NCBI RefSeq assembly: GCF_029688625.1
Contig: NZ_JARULC010000001.1
Location: 186,001 to 250,000 of the forward strand
Source of the DNA: Qipengyuania marincola
GTDB taxonomy: Bacteria; Pseudomonadota; Alphaproteobacteria; Sphingomonadales; Sphingomonadaceae
Reading direction: 5' to 3'
Length of the DNA stretch: 64,000 nt
Shown: positions 18,915 to 26,992 of the stretch, piece by piece
Numbering within the stretch: position 1 is the stretch's first letter
Layout: every line of letters starts with the position of its first letter
Made by a program: the position numbers and the translations under genes
Notes under the pieces: model-generated
What the model saw: the letters and a program-made list of their open reading frames with translations, nothing else
Told to the model about the DNA's origin: nothing
Databases searched by the model: none

Positions 18915-20970
18915 TGCTGGCTTCTTTGGTGGCGTGGCGTTGGAGGAAAGCGATGCCTTCGGCCATCTTGCGTTCCCACGCATCTTGAGAAGTCAGCGAC
19001 GGCAGCCGTCCGCGCTCCCGCTTGAATTCCAATGCACGCTCAGCAAGTGCGCGCGCATCTTCGTAGGTCAGTTTGTCCTTCTTTGCGTTGATGACCGCCT
19101 GAACCTGCAACAGGGTCTTTGCATCCATGGACTTAGCCAAAACAGCAATCGTTGCCTCGAATGGATTGACCCGATCGATGAGGTCGATGTCGAGCTCCGT
19201 TACGCTGAGCGCGAACCTGCGCACACCTTCGATGAAGGCGGTATTTGCCTTGATCTCGCCATCACCATCGCTTGTCAGCACAGCCTTGGCTTGCTGGGTC
19301 AGACTCATCGCAGCAACCGCCTGTTGGCGGACCGCTTCCTGATCGTGTTCGCTCAATTCGGGGTACTTTTCCCGAATGATCTTGCCCATCTTGAGCTGGG
19401 TCAGCTCTTCTGGAACCACGTCGGGGTCGAATACGCCGCGTTCAACGACTGCCTTGTCCTGCACAAAGGTCGCAATGACCTCGTTGAGATCCTCGCGGCA
19501 GATACGCGTCGCCTCGACGCTCTTTGGCAGTTTGAGACCCTTGATCTCGAAATGCATCTGGCCGTGATCGTTCACGCCAAAATTGGTCTCACCTTCCTTG
19601 TATCCACCGGGTCCGTAGTCGAAGTCCGGCTTCGGCCCTGCGTCCTTTGGGGTGAAGTCGAAGCGGGGTGCGAGCACCTGCTCCATTAGCAAGCTGGCCG
19701 CAATCGCCTTGAGGTAATCGTTGATCGCGTCGACAACGAGCGGGCTGTCCGCAGCCGGTTCGGCGATCAGATTGGTAAAGCGAGCGCGGGTCTTGCCCGG
19801 CGCATCACGGGTTGCGCGCCCGATGATCTGAATGATTTCAGTCAGGCTGGATCGATAGCCGACCGTCAGCGCGTGCTCGCACCAGATCCAGTCGAAGCCT
19901 TCCTTCGCCATACCCAGCGCAATGATGATGTCGACGAAGTCGCGATCCGTTCGAGCATCGGGCGATTTCAGGGCTGCGGCGACGCGGTCGCGCTTGGCGG
20001 AATCGTCGTCGACGAGGTCGGCCACCTTAATCACGTTCCCGGCAGCCGTCTTGATCAGGTGGAACCCTGTCTCGGGATCGATGCCCTGCCAATCACCGAG
20101 GTGGTTCATGATGTCCTCGGCCTCGCGATGCTTGTCTTTCAGGCTCTCGCGCGAATTGACCGATGGGATGTGGACGATGGTCTTCACCGTCGGATCGAGC
20201 AGCGCCGAAATCTTCTCGGTGTAAGGCCCGGTGTAAAAGCTGTAGCCGATATCGAGCGTCTTCAGATACTCGTAGCCATTGAGCTGCTGGTAGTAGGTGT
20301 AGGTGACGGTCTCGAACTTGGCTTCGTCTTCCGGCGCAAGCACTGGGATCGCATCACCCCGGAAATAGCTGCCCGTCATCGCCACGACATGCGCCTTGTC
20401 GCGTCCGATCAACTGCGCAAGCTGCGCGCCGAGACGGTTGCCCGCATCGGCGGAGACGTGGTGGAATTCGTCGATAGCTACCAGGCGGTTGTCGAATGCT
20501 TCCGGGCCAAGCTCGTCGAATGCGAAGCGGAACGTCGCATGAGTGCAGACGAGCACCTTTTCGTCGCTCGCAAGGAATTCGCCGACCGCCTTGACCTTCG
20601 ACTTCGCGACCTTGGGGTCATCGGCTCCCGGCGTGTTGCACAGGTTCCATTGCGGGGCGACGTTCCAGTCAGTGAAGAAACCGGACTTGCTCAGTGGTTC
20701 GCTGTTAAAGCTTGCGCCGATAGAGCGTTCGGGCACGCAGATGATGGCTTGGCGGACATTCTGGTTCGCCAGCTTGTCGAGCGCTATGAACATGAGCGCG
20801 CGCGACTTGCCCGAGGCAGGTGGCGATTTGATCAGCAGATATTGCTCGCCGCGCTTCTCATAGGCTTGTGCCTGCATCGGGCGCATGCCCAGCTCGTCCG
20901 ACTTGGCCGACGCGCCGGTCTGGGCAGTCGTGAACGATACGGCGGGAATGATCTGATCCTTGGCGCTCAT
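18907..20970 (-). CDS. DEAD/DEAH-family superfamily 2 helicase
   Basis: 687 residues with SF2 motifs: Q-like GMRPMQAQAY (29-38), Walker A SPPASGKS (49-56), DEFH Walker B (167-170), MTGSY motif III (198-202) and QIIGRATRD motif VI (381-389). The C-terminal part is not a known nuclease. It ends with a segment (ALEFKRERGRLPS and the following WERKMAEGIAF) that looks like a helicase-associated DNA-binding helix pair. The start is ATGA-coupled to the toxin stop. By position it is the DNA translocase of a restriction-type system with the methyltransferase and GIY-YIG genes. Confidence 0.85.
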   Translation of the reverse strand: MSAKDQIIPAVSFTTAQTGASAKSDELGMRPMQAQAYEKRGEQYLLIKSPPASGKSRALMFIALDKLANQNVRQAIICVPERSIGASFNSEPLSKSGFFTDWNVAPQWNLCNTPGADDPKVAKSKVKAVGEFLASDEKVLVCTHATFRFAFDELGPEAFDNRLVAIDEFHHVSADAGNRLGAQLAQLIGRDKAHVVAMTGSYFRGDAIPVLAPEDEAKFETVTYTYYQQLNGYEYLKTLDIGYSFYTGPYTEKISALLDPTVKTIVHIPSVNSRESLKDKHREAEDIMNHLGDWQGIDPETGFHLIKTAAGNVIKVADLVDDDSAKRDRVAAALKSPDARTDRDFVDIIIALGMAKEGFDWIWCEHALTVGYRSSLTEIIQIIGRATRDAPGKTRARFTNLIAEPAADSPLVVDAINDYLKAIAASLLMEQVLAPRFDFTPKDAGPKPDFDYGPGGYKEGETNFGVNDHGQMHFEIKGLKLPKSVEATRICREDLNEVIATFVQDKAVVERGVFDPDVVPEELTQLKMGKIIREKYPELSEHDQEAVRQQAVAAMSLTQQAKAVLTSDGDGEIKANTAFIEGVRRFALSVTELDIDLIDRVNPFEATIAVLAKSMDAKTLLQVQAVINAKKDKLTYEDARALAERALEFKRERGRLPSLTSQDAWERKMAEGIAFLQRHATKEASNG

Positions 20971-21293
20971 TTGAAAAGCTCACTGTGTGTTCCGGCGCGG
21001 GTGAAGAATATGCCGCCGCCCGGGCCCGGAATGTCTTCCACCCGGTAGATCAGCAGGAAATCGCCACCGACATGGCATTCCCGGTGCCCCTGCCATTCTC
21101 CCTTGAGTGCGTGGTCTTTCCACTCAGGGCCGAGCGGCGCGTCATTGGCGATGAGCAGCAGCATGACCTGCTTGAGCTTTTTCATATCGTATCGGCCCGA
21201 ACGCGATAGCCGCTCGAAGTCTTTCAGGAAGGACTTCGCATAGCCAATCGTCCGGGGCAGCGCGGCGCGCTTGCTCGCAGCCGCTTTTTTCAA
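20967..21293 (-). CDS. YafQ-like mRNA interferase toxin
   Basis: A 108-residue RelE-superfamily toxin of the YafQ type, a ribosome-dependent mRNA endonuclease. Characteristic blocks are FLKDFERLSRSG, EWKDHALKGEW, RECHVGGDFLLIY and FTRAGTHSELF, whose His/Asp residues match the YafQ active site. It starts with TTG, overlapping the antitoxin stop as TTGA, and its own stop overlaps the helicase start. It therefore sits as the coupling step between antitoxin and helicase. Confidence 0.88.
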   Translation of the reverse strand: MKKAAASKRAALPRTIGYAKSFLKDFERLSRSGRYDMKKLKQVMLLLIANDAPLGPEWKDHALKGEWQGHRECHVGGDFLLIYRVEDIPGPGGGIFFTRAGTHSELFK

Positions 21294-21601
21294 GACTTCG
21301 GTTTTCCGGCCTCGCGCAAGGCTTTGCTCTCTTTATCAAGCTCGGCGAACATTTCGTCAGCATTGTCGAAGCCCGGCGTGCCGCCATTCTTGAAGAACTC
21401 GTCGGCCTCTTCCATCGCCGCGCGGGTTTCCGCATTGGGAACCTTCAGCTCGAGCGGGAAGGCCTGATCGGTGGCGATGCGATGAAACAGCAGACGCACG
21501 GCATCGGCGGTCGACAGACCCATCGCCGCTAGCGCCTCGGTCGCGCGGTCTTTCAGATCATTGTCCATACGGACATGGATCATAGAGCTGTGAGCGTTCA
21601 T
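21290..21601 (-). CDS. RelB/DinJ-type antitoxin
   Basis: A 103-residue ribbon-helix-helix protein: strand SMIHVRMDNDLKDRA, helices EALAAMGLSTADAVRLLFHRIA, then PFPLE-like linker FPLELKVPN and an acidic, Lys-rich C-terminal toxin-binding tail. It should neutralise the YafQ-type toxin and repress its own promoter. A perfect AGGAGGT lies four bases before the ATG, stronger than the site of any neighbour in this operon. Confidence 0.9.
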   Translation of the reverse strand: MNAHSSMIHVRMDNDLKDRATEALAAMGLSTADAVRLLFHRIATDQAFPLELKVPNAETRAAMEEADEFFKNGGTPGFDNADEMFAELDKESKALREAGKPKS

Positions 21602-21612
21602 AACACCTCCTG

Positions 21613-21654
21613 TATCTCAAATGAGATATATGCCCCTCAAGGCTTTGAAGTCAA
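21613..21654 (-). promoter_or_regulatory. Toxin-antitoxin promoter with palindromic operator
   Basis: On the minus strand, TTGACT (21654-21649) and TATATC (21630-21625) form a sigma-70-like -35/-10 pair with an 18-base spacer. A perfect palindrome TATCTCA-AA-TGAGATA (21613-21628) overlaps the -10, just before the antitoxin SD. This is the expected arrangement for repression by an RHH antitoxin. It would also drive the coupled helicase and nuclease genes. Confidence 0.7.
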
Positions 21655-21660
21655 GAAATC

Positions 21661-22719
21661 TCAGCGGGAAGCGAGTTTGTAGAACGGGGTCCGGCGACCG
21701 GCAGGGAGATCAAAGGATTTTCGTTCCCCTTTCGCCGATTTGAAGAAATGCGCTTTGTGCTGCTTCCTGCTGATATCGACCGAGATTGGCGAAAAGCGGG
21801 CAAACCATGCCCGCAAGTTCTCTCGCCTGGCTGGGGAAAGCAGCTTGGCGAGGTCGGCTGCATGAGAACAATCTCCATGCTTCTCTGCTTTTTCGAGGAT
21901 CATCATCGCTGCGAGGTGAGCGGCTTCGTCCTTCTCGTTTCCCTTCAGGACTGCGATCAACTGCAAGAGACTTGGTAGCTTCCATTTCCCGCCGCCTCCT
22001 GCTGCCTTGTATTTCACCAGCAACTGGCGTTGCTTTTCGGTTAGCTCTCCGGGCAGGGAGGGTTCGATAGAAGATCGAAGCTTCCTCGCCTTTGCCGAAC
22101 CAAGCGGTTCAGGCAGATCGATTCCGGCATCGATGAAAGCTTGCGGAACGGAAAGGGTATTGGGGACTGAAAAGGCAAAACGTCTTTCATCTGCGCAATA
22201 GATCAGACGTTGTGGCCCGTCCACGATGACAATCTTGCCGACGAAAGAGTCTGCACCGCCCTTGACCAGTACCACCAGATCCTCCGCTTCGCCTACTTCG
22301 ATTGTGAGAAGAGTGCGCCGTCGATCTTCGCTTATCTCTGAAATCTTGACGACACCGGTAATGATGCCCTCTCGTTCCCCGAGCTCATCAATCAGTCCGG
22401 CATCGACAATCGAAGTTCGCTGATCCGGACCGCTTGAAGCTGATTGGCCAGCCATGTCCATGCAACCGTGCCGGTACCAAGGGGGTCCAAGCGGTGGATC
22501 GATCCAGACGCTGCCTCCGTTGTGGCGAATGAAGAACACTGCGTCGGAGCACTTTGGGCATTCCGTGCGGATGCAGCTACTTTCGTCACTCTTTCGCACG
22601 CGCTCGCCACCGGTGGCACCTTGACTACCTGAACATCCACCCTCGAAATGAAGGGGTATAGGTCGACCATCCATGAAGCGGAATTCAACCGGCTGACCGC
22701 ATTTGGCGCAGACAGTCAT
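21661..22719 (-). CDS. Zinc-ribbon hypothetical protein of the defence operon
   Basis: 352 residues, family not recognised. The N-terminus has two cysteine-rich knuckles (C4-x2-C7 with H24/C29, then C49, C54-x2-C57 with H84/C85), which look like zinc ribbons. The middle (GIITGVVKISEIS to RLIYCADERRFAF) is beta-rich. The C-terminal third is helical and basic (PGELTEKQRQLLVKY, SPARRENLRAWFARFS). It lies 37 bases after the methyltransferase and 59 bases before the antitoxin. It may help recognise DNA for the neighbouring enzymes, which is inference from position only. Confidence 0.6.
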   Translation of the reverse strand: MTVCAKCGQPVEFRFMDGRPIPLHFEGGCSGSQGATGGERVRKSDESSCIRTECPKCSDAVFFIRHNGGSVWIDPPLGPPWYRHGCMDMAGQSASSGPDQRTSIVDAGLIDELGEREGIITGVVKISEISEDRRRTLLTIEVGEAEDLVVLVKGGADSFVGKIVIVDGPQRLIYCADERRFAFSVPNTLSVPQAFIDAGIDLPEPLGSAKARKLRSSIEPSLPGELTEKQRQLLVKYKAAGGGGKWKLPSLLQLIAVLKGNEKDEAAHLAAMMILEKAEKHGDCSHAADLAKLLSPARRENLRAWFARFSPISVDISRKQHKAHFFKSAKGERKSFDLPAGRRTPFYKLASR

Positions 22720-22756
22720 TCCGAGGATGCTCCCGAGGAATGAGTCCGCGCTGCCA

Positions 22757-25519
22757 TCAAGCAGCCTTCGCGCTGGTCATTTTGGTGTAGAGCTCGAACA
22801 GCTTTTCGAGGCGTTCGGTGTCGTTTTTAAAGCGACGGCCAATGTAGATGCGTTCCAGGACCTCGTCGTTGCGATCGTGCGCGTGGCGGAGGTTTTCGGG
22901 CATCTTTTCCGGATCGTACAGATCGGCGATGGTCTTGGGGAAATGCGCTTCGCGGGCGAGTAGGATGTCCTCGGCGCAGCGGGTAAGGTCGGATTTATGT
23001 TGTTGAGTTAGGCCGGAAGGTGGAAGCGGAAAGGTGTTCCAACCGAGAGTGTTAGAATAAGACAGCCGCATTTCGAGCCGACCGCAGATTGCCTCAATCC
23101 ACGCCAGGTGCAATTTCGACGAAATGATAGCCAGGGCCCAGAGAGGTCCTTCAGGAATGTAGAAAGCCTTATTGGTTGGGATTACCGAATCTCCGACCAA
23201 TCCCGCCGGAAAAAATTCCCTATTTTCGGATGAAACAATCGGCACGAAAATCTTTCGCTGATCATCACCTTTGCGCTCCCGAAATTGATGCGGGCGGGCG
23301 GCTAATTTATTGACGGCTTTATCGGTTGTTTCCAAGCGATCCTTCCGCACGCTGTCGATGCGCTCACACACCTCAGGAAAGCGTCGGGCATTCTCAACTT
23401 CAGAGTCATCAATCCAAAGGCAATACCTCAGCTTCCCATTGATAAATTCCGTTGAGCCGATGAACCGACGAACCATGGTTTCCGGCACCCCGTCTTTCAA
23501 CAACGCAGACTTCTCATCAGCATCGAACATCAGACCAGCCGACTTCGAATAATAGACGCCGTACTCCATGGGAATTTTTGTCCATTTGGGCTTCTTGGAC
23601 GCTGGCACCACAGAAATCGTATGGTCAGTTAGATACGGGTTGATGTTTGCAACCTCACGAACGCTCTCATCGGTAATTATCCGCCTGATCCCGCCTGGCT
23701 CCTTATCAACTCCGGTAACAATGACTGTCACGCCAGCTTTGTTGGCTGCGAGGTTCGACCACTTGAAGGACGTATGGGCGAACCTGATCCGGAACCCCCG
23801 ATCCAAGAGGATCTTCCAAGTAATCGGAACCTGCTGCCCCTGGCAAAGGCTGTTCGTAGTCACGAAGGCAAAAGGTGCGTGGCATACCTCGTTGTACATC
23901 GCAGCCTTCATCAGCCAAGCGCCTACATAGTCTACATTTTTCCACTGCGTAGTCAGGCTAGAGAAAACGCGTTCCAAGTCTTCCTTTTCTTGGCGCTCCT
24001 GCTTTCGCGTGCCCTTGAACGGTGGATTTCCGCAAATATAGGTCTCGCCACCTTGATGCTCGAAGTCGATCTCAGATTGATCAAGCGGGGTGCCAAAGAG
24101 GTCGTCACTCTTCACTTTTACGGGCGAGCCACTGGTTCCCCAAAGGTCGACCCAATCAAGCTGAAGCGCATTTCCGCACGTAATCCAGTTCTCGCTATCG
24201 AGTGGCAGGAAGTCGGCGAGCGCTTCCTTCTGGCCCCGATAAAGCACGTCACACTGGAACTCGGCGATGATCAGCGCGAGACGCGCGATCTCTGCCGGAA
24301 AGTCGCGGAGTTCGATGCCGCGAAAGTTGGTGAGCGGGATGTCGCTGTCGCGCTCGCTCTCGCCGCGCCGCTTGTTTATCTCGGCCTCGATCTCGCGCAT
24401 CTGCTTGTAGGCGATGACGAGGAAATTGCCCGATCCGCAGGCCGGATCGAACACCCTGATCTTCGCCATGCGGTTGCGCAGGTTTACCAGCTTACGGCCA
24501 TTGTCGCCCGCTTCCTCCAGTTGCTGGCGCAGGTCGTCGAGGAACAGCGGATTGAGCACCTTCAGGATGTTCGGCACGCTTGTGTAATGCATGCCGAGCG
24601 CGCCGCGCTCCTCATCATCGGCGACCGCCTGGATCATGCTACCGAAGATATCGGGGTTGATCTGTTTCCAGTTCAACCCGCCGATATGCAGCAGGTAACT
24701 GCGCGCCATGCGGCTGAAGCGGGGAACCTCCACACTGCCTGAAAACAGCGCGCCGTTGACATAGGGGAAGGCATCGGCGTGGGGCGGGATGTTCGCCGCC
24801 TTGCGGTAGCGATCGTCCAGCTTCCCTTCGTGCCGCGTGGGCGTGTCCATCGCGCGGAAGATGTTGGAGATGATCTCGTGCGTGTTGGAGCTTTCCCTGT
24901 CGCTGAACCGCTCCACCGTGGAGGTGAACAGGCCCTCTCCGTTAAAGATGTCGGTATCCTCGGCGAAGAAGCAGAAGATCAGCCTAGCCATGAAGTGGTT
25001 CATGTCGGGTCGGCGCTCCGCCTTGGCCCAGTCCGGGTTCTCTTTCAGCAGCTCGACATAGAGCTTGTTGAGCTTGCTGGTGGCGCGGATGTCAAAGCTG
25101 TTCTCACGGATTTGCTTGACGGTCGTGATGCCCGCAAGCGGCAGGAACGCGCCGAAGTGGTTCGGGAAATCGGTGTAGGCGCAGGCGACGGACTCGCCGT
25201 TGACCAGATCCTCCGCCTGCAAGTCGACCCCGTCCGTGGCGAGGATGAACTTGGCCTTCGCGGCGCCCGTCTTGGGGCTTTCACGCAGGGCCTTGAGCGT
25301 CTCGTCGACCGTGCCCGGATCGCACGTGGCGATATGGATATTGTTGCGCTGGAGGACACCGCCGGGAAGGTCCGAGGCATTGGTTGTCCCGGCCCGCAAT
25401 TGCTTCAGCGTGTTCGCCTTGCGCCCGAACGCTTCGAGAAACGCGAAGGGGAACTCCGCCCGGTCAAATGGCTCGGCGGCCAGTTCTGAAATTGCTTCTT
25501 CGATCTCAATAGCATTCAT
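22757..25519 (-). CDS. MmeI-like class I SAM-dependent DNA methyltransferase
   Basis: A 920-residue adenine-type methyltransferase. It has an MmeI-like N-terminal domain (about 1-150), a helical spacer (about 150-340), SAM motif I DPACGSGNF (358-366), catalytic GNPPF (497-501), then a target-recognition region and a C-terminal helical domain. MmeI-type enzymes often carry a PD-(D/E)xK nuclease at the N-terminus. I see no D...ExK pattern there, so this protein probably only methylates and needs separate cutting subunits. First gene of the minus-strand operon. Confidence 0.85.
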   Translation of the reverse strand: MNAIEIEEAISELAAEPFDRAEFPFAFLEAFGRKANTLKQLRAGTTNASDLPGGVLQRNNIHIATCDPGTVDETLKALRESPKTGAAKAKFILATDGVDLQAEDLVNGESVACAYTDFPNHFGAFLPLAGITTVKQIRENSFDIRATSKLNKLYVELLKENPDWAKAERRPDMNHFMARLIFCFFAEDTDIFNGEGLFTSTVERFSDRESSNTHEIISNIFRAMDTPTRHEGKLDDRYRKAANIPPHADAFPYVNGALFSGSVEVPRFSRMARSYLLHIGGLNWKQINPDIFGSMIQAVADDEERGALGMHYTSVPNILKVLNPLFLDDLRQQLEEAGDNGRKLVNLRNRMAKIRVFDPACGSGNFLVIAYKQMREIEAEINKRRGESERDSDIPLTNFRGIELRDFPAEIARLALIIAEFQCDVLYRGQKEALADFLPLDSENWITCGNALQLDWVDLWGTSGSPVKVKSDDLFGTPLDQSEIDFEHQGGETYICGNPPFKGTRKQERQEKEDLERVFSSLTTQWKNVDYVGAWLMKAAMYNEVCHAPFAFVTTNSLCQGQQVPITWKILLDRGFRIRFAHTSFKWSNLAANKAGVTVIVTGVDKEPGGIRRIITDESVREVANINPYLTDHTISVVPASKKPKWTKIPMEYGVYYSKSAGLMFDADEKSALLKDGVPETMVRRFIGSTEFINGKLRYCLWIDDSEVENARRFPEVCERIDSVRKDRLETTDKAVNKLAARPHQFRERKGDDQRKIFVPIVSSENREFFPAGLVGDSVIPTNKAFYIPEGPLWALAIISSKLHLAWIEAICGRLEMRLSYSNTLGWNTFPLPPSGLTQQHKSDLTRCAEDILLAREAHFPKTIADLYDPEKMPENLRHAHDRNDEVLERIYIGRRFKNDTERLEKLFELYTKMTSAKAA

Positions 25520-25872
25520 GGCGCGATACTTGGCCGACGGGCGGCTGATTCACAAGTCGGGACAGGGATTTGCCGGAGGGAAACAGGCATGGGATGCAGT
25601 GCCTCTTGTTCGGCTCCCAGAGTTCTTCCGTCCTTCAAGAACCATCCCCTTTTCATGACCTGATCACGCCCCTGACCGAACCCGGACAGGCGCTGCAACC
25701 CGCACCCATTCGGACCGTGTTGCCACGCTTCGCGCGGCTACCCGCACCACTCCGATGGGCGAGGTTTCCCTCGCATACGCTCGGTGCAGTCCTGCCCGTG
25801 ACCGGCCTCTTCGGGGCTCAGTCAAAGGGATGGTCCCTTGGACGGATCGAATGTCTCGAAAGGACACGAACA
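25520..25872. other. Divergent intergenic region between methyltransferase and island ssb
   Basis: 353 bases without a convincing gene. It must carry the methyltransferase promoter (minus strand) and the ssb promoter (plus strand). A short palindrome AAGGGA-TGG-TCCCTT at 25825-25839 lies 34 bases before the ssb start and could be an operator or leader hairpin. Confidence 0.4.
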
Positions 25873-26226
25873 ATGAAGAACACCGTCACACTGGTCGGCT
25901 TTGTCGGAAACACTCCCGAAGTCCGCGAAACTTCCGGCAGCGCCACGATTACCAGTATATCGCTCGCTACCACGCGCAGCTTCAAGGACGGCGAAGGCAA
26001 CCGCCAGACCGAGACCGAATGGCACCGGGTCACCTGTTTCAATGGCATTGGGAAGAGCGTCGCCGCGCATGTCGCGAAAGGTGCGATGATCATGGTGACG
26101 GGCCGCATCCACTATAGCCGTTGGACGGACGCCGAGGGGAAGACCCGCTACGGCTGCGAGATCATCGCGGAACAGGTCGATTTCCTTGCGAGGGCAAAGG
26201 AAGGAGGGGCAGCAAAGGCCGCCTAA
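25873..26226 (+). CDS. ssb: Island-borne single-stranded DNA-binding protein
   Basis: A 117-residue OB-fold SSB (MKNTVTLVGFVGNTPEVRET start, TEWHRVTCFNGIGKSVAAHV, KGAMIMVTGRIHYSRWTD). It lacks the Gly-rich linker and the acidic DDIPF tail of the chromosomal SSB at 49934, so it probably cannot recruit the usual SSB partners. Mobile elements often carry such genes to protect single-stranded transfer DNA. AGGA sits eight bases before the ATG. Confidence 0.88.
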   Translation: MKNTVTLVGFVGNTPEVRETSGSATITSISLATTRSFKDGEGNRQTETEWHRVTCFNGIGKSVAAHVAKGAMIMVTGRIHYSRWTDAEGKTRYGCEIIAEQVDFLARAKEGGAAKAA

Positions 26227-26251
26227 CCGCAACCGTAATCTAACGCTCTCG

Positions 26252-26285
26252 AAGGCCTCGCTCGCACGATCCAGCGGGGCCTTTT
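26252..26285 (+). terminator. Rho-independent terminator after island ssb
   Basis: Eleven-base arms 26252-26262 and 26273-26283 (AAGGCCTCGCT with AGCGGGGCCTT, one G-U pair), followed by a T tract to 26285. Confidence 0.85.
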
Positions 26286-26683
26286 GCCGTGCTTTAGATT
26301 GGCCTCAGTTCCAATCGCTCCTTCGCCGCGCGGGCGCGGAGATCCTTCTGGAAGTAGCTGGAAAACCGCTTCAGAACGAACCGGTGAAATGACTGGTTAC
26401 GCGGGGGAATATGGGAAATTGGAGGGCACACCGTACCCGGAGATCCGGTGTTTGGGAGGCGAGAATTTCTGCGGGTTTCACCATCGTTTGAGCATCTGTC
26501 GCCAAGTAATGTCATCTGATGTCCCTCCGCAATCCGCAACTCACATATGAGTTGCTTGGCTCTAAGCTATTAATTTAAAGTCGAAAAATAGCGTTTTCCT
26601 ACAGGGTGGTCGCTGCCGTAGACTGATGTCAATCGAGAGGGGGCTTTGGGCCGAGGAGGGGCGGCCAAACGTCAGGTGACGCC
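26286..26683. other. Intergenic region upstream of mobilization genes, candidate oriT
   Basis: About 400 bases with no gene and locally AT-rich. It contains a perfect palindrome GCAACTCA-CATA-TGAGTTGC (26536-26555) followed by an AT-rich stretch with TTAATTTAAAG, then a weaker CTACAGG...CCGTAG inverted repeat. Relaxase operons commonly have oriT just upstream, with palindromes bound by the RHH accessory protein, so this is where I would expect it. No nic site can be assigned by eye. Confidence 0.35.
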
Positions 26684-26989
26684 GTGCGTTTTGCCCTTCA
26701 ATGCTATGTCGACGAAGACCTTCATGCCCTTGTCAAAGACGCTGCTGATGCAGCGCATATGAGCGTCAGCCAATGGCTGAAACTCACCGTCATCGAGGCT
26801 CTGGAGCAGCCTCAGGACGATGCGTTCCGAGATCAGGTTCTGGCCGATCTGCTCTTCACCAAGATCGCCCTCGATGGCTGGCTCCGAACCCACAAGGACA
26901 AGGAACTGCGGGACCGCGTTGTGGTCGCTTACCAACGACGCATTCGCGAATATCGCGAGAGCAAAGCCGCGAAGCGCGAGGGGCGCTGA
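26684..26989 (+). CDS. Small ribbon-helix-helix-like mobilization accessory protein
   Basis: 101 residues: a strand RFALQCYVDED, a helix-turn-helix-like DLHALVKDAADAAHMSVSQWLKLTVIEAL, then a long basic helix ending REYRESKAAKREGR. This is the layout of oriT-binding relaxosome helpers (MobC/TraD-small type). It starts with GTG, six bases after AGGTGA, and ends three bases before the relaxase start. It likely binds the palindrome upstream. Confidence 0.65.
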   Translation: MRFALQCYVDEDLHALVKDAADAAHMSVSQWLKLTVIEALEQPQDDAFRDQVLADLLFTKIALDGWLRTHKDKELRDRVVVAYQRRIREYRESKAAKREGR

Positions 26990-26992
26990 ACG

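Noticed and set aside
20449..20458. GGCGGAGACG inside the helicase gene, identical to 10 bases at the tRNA-Ser 3' end, considered as attL
   Set aside because: The match stops after 10 bases, is inside conserved helicase coding sequence, and is too short for an attachment core.
19873..21048. A 391-codon open frame opposite the helicase
   Set aside because: Antisense to a gene with all SF2 motifs.
22757..25519. Methyltransferase as a complete type IIG (MmeI-like) enzyme with its own nuclease
   Set aside because: No D...ExK motif is visible in the N-terminal 150 residues.
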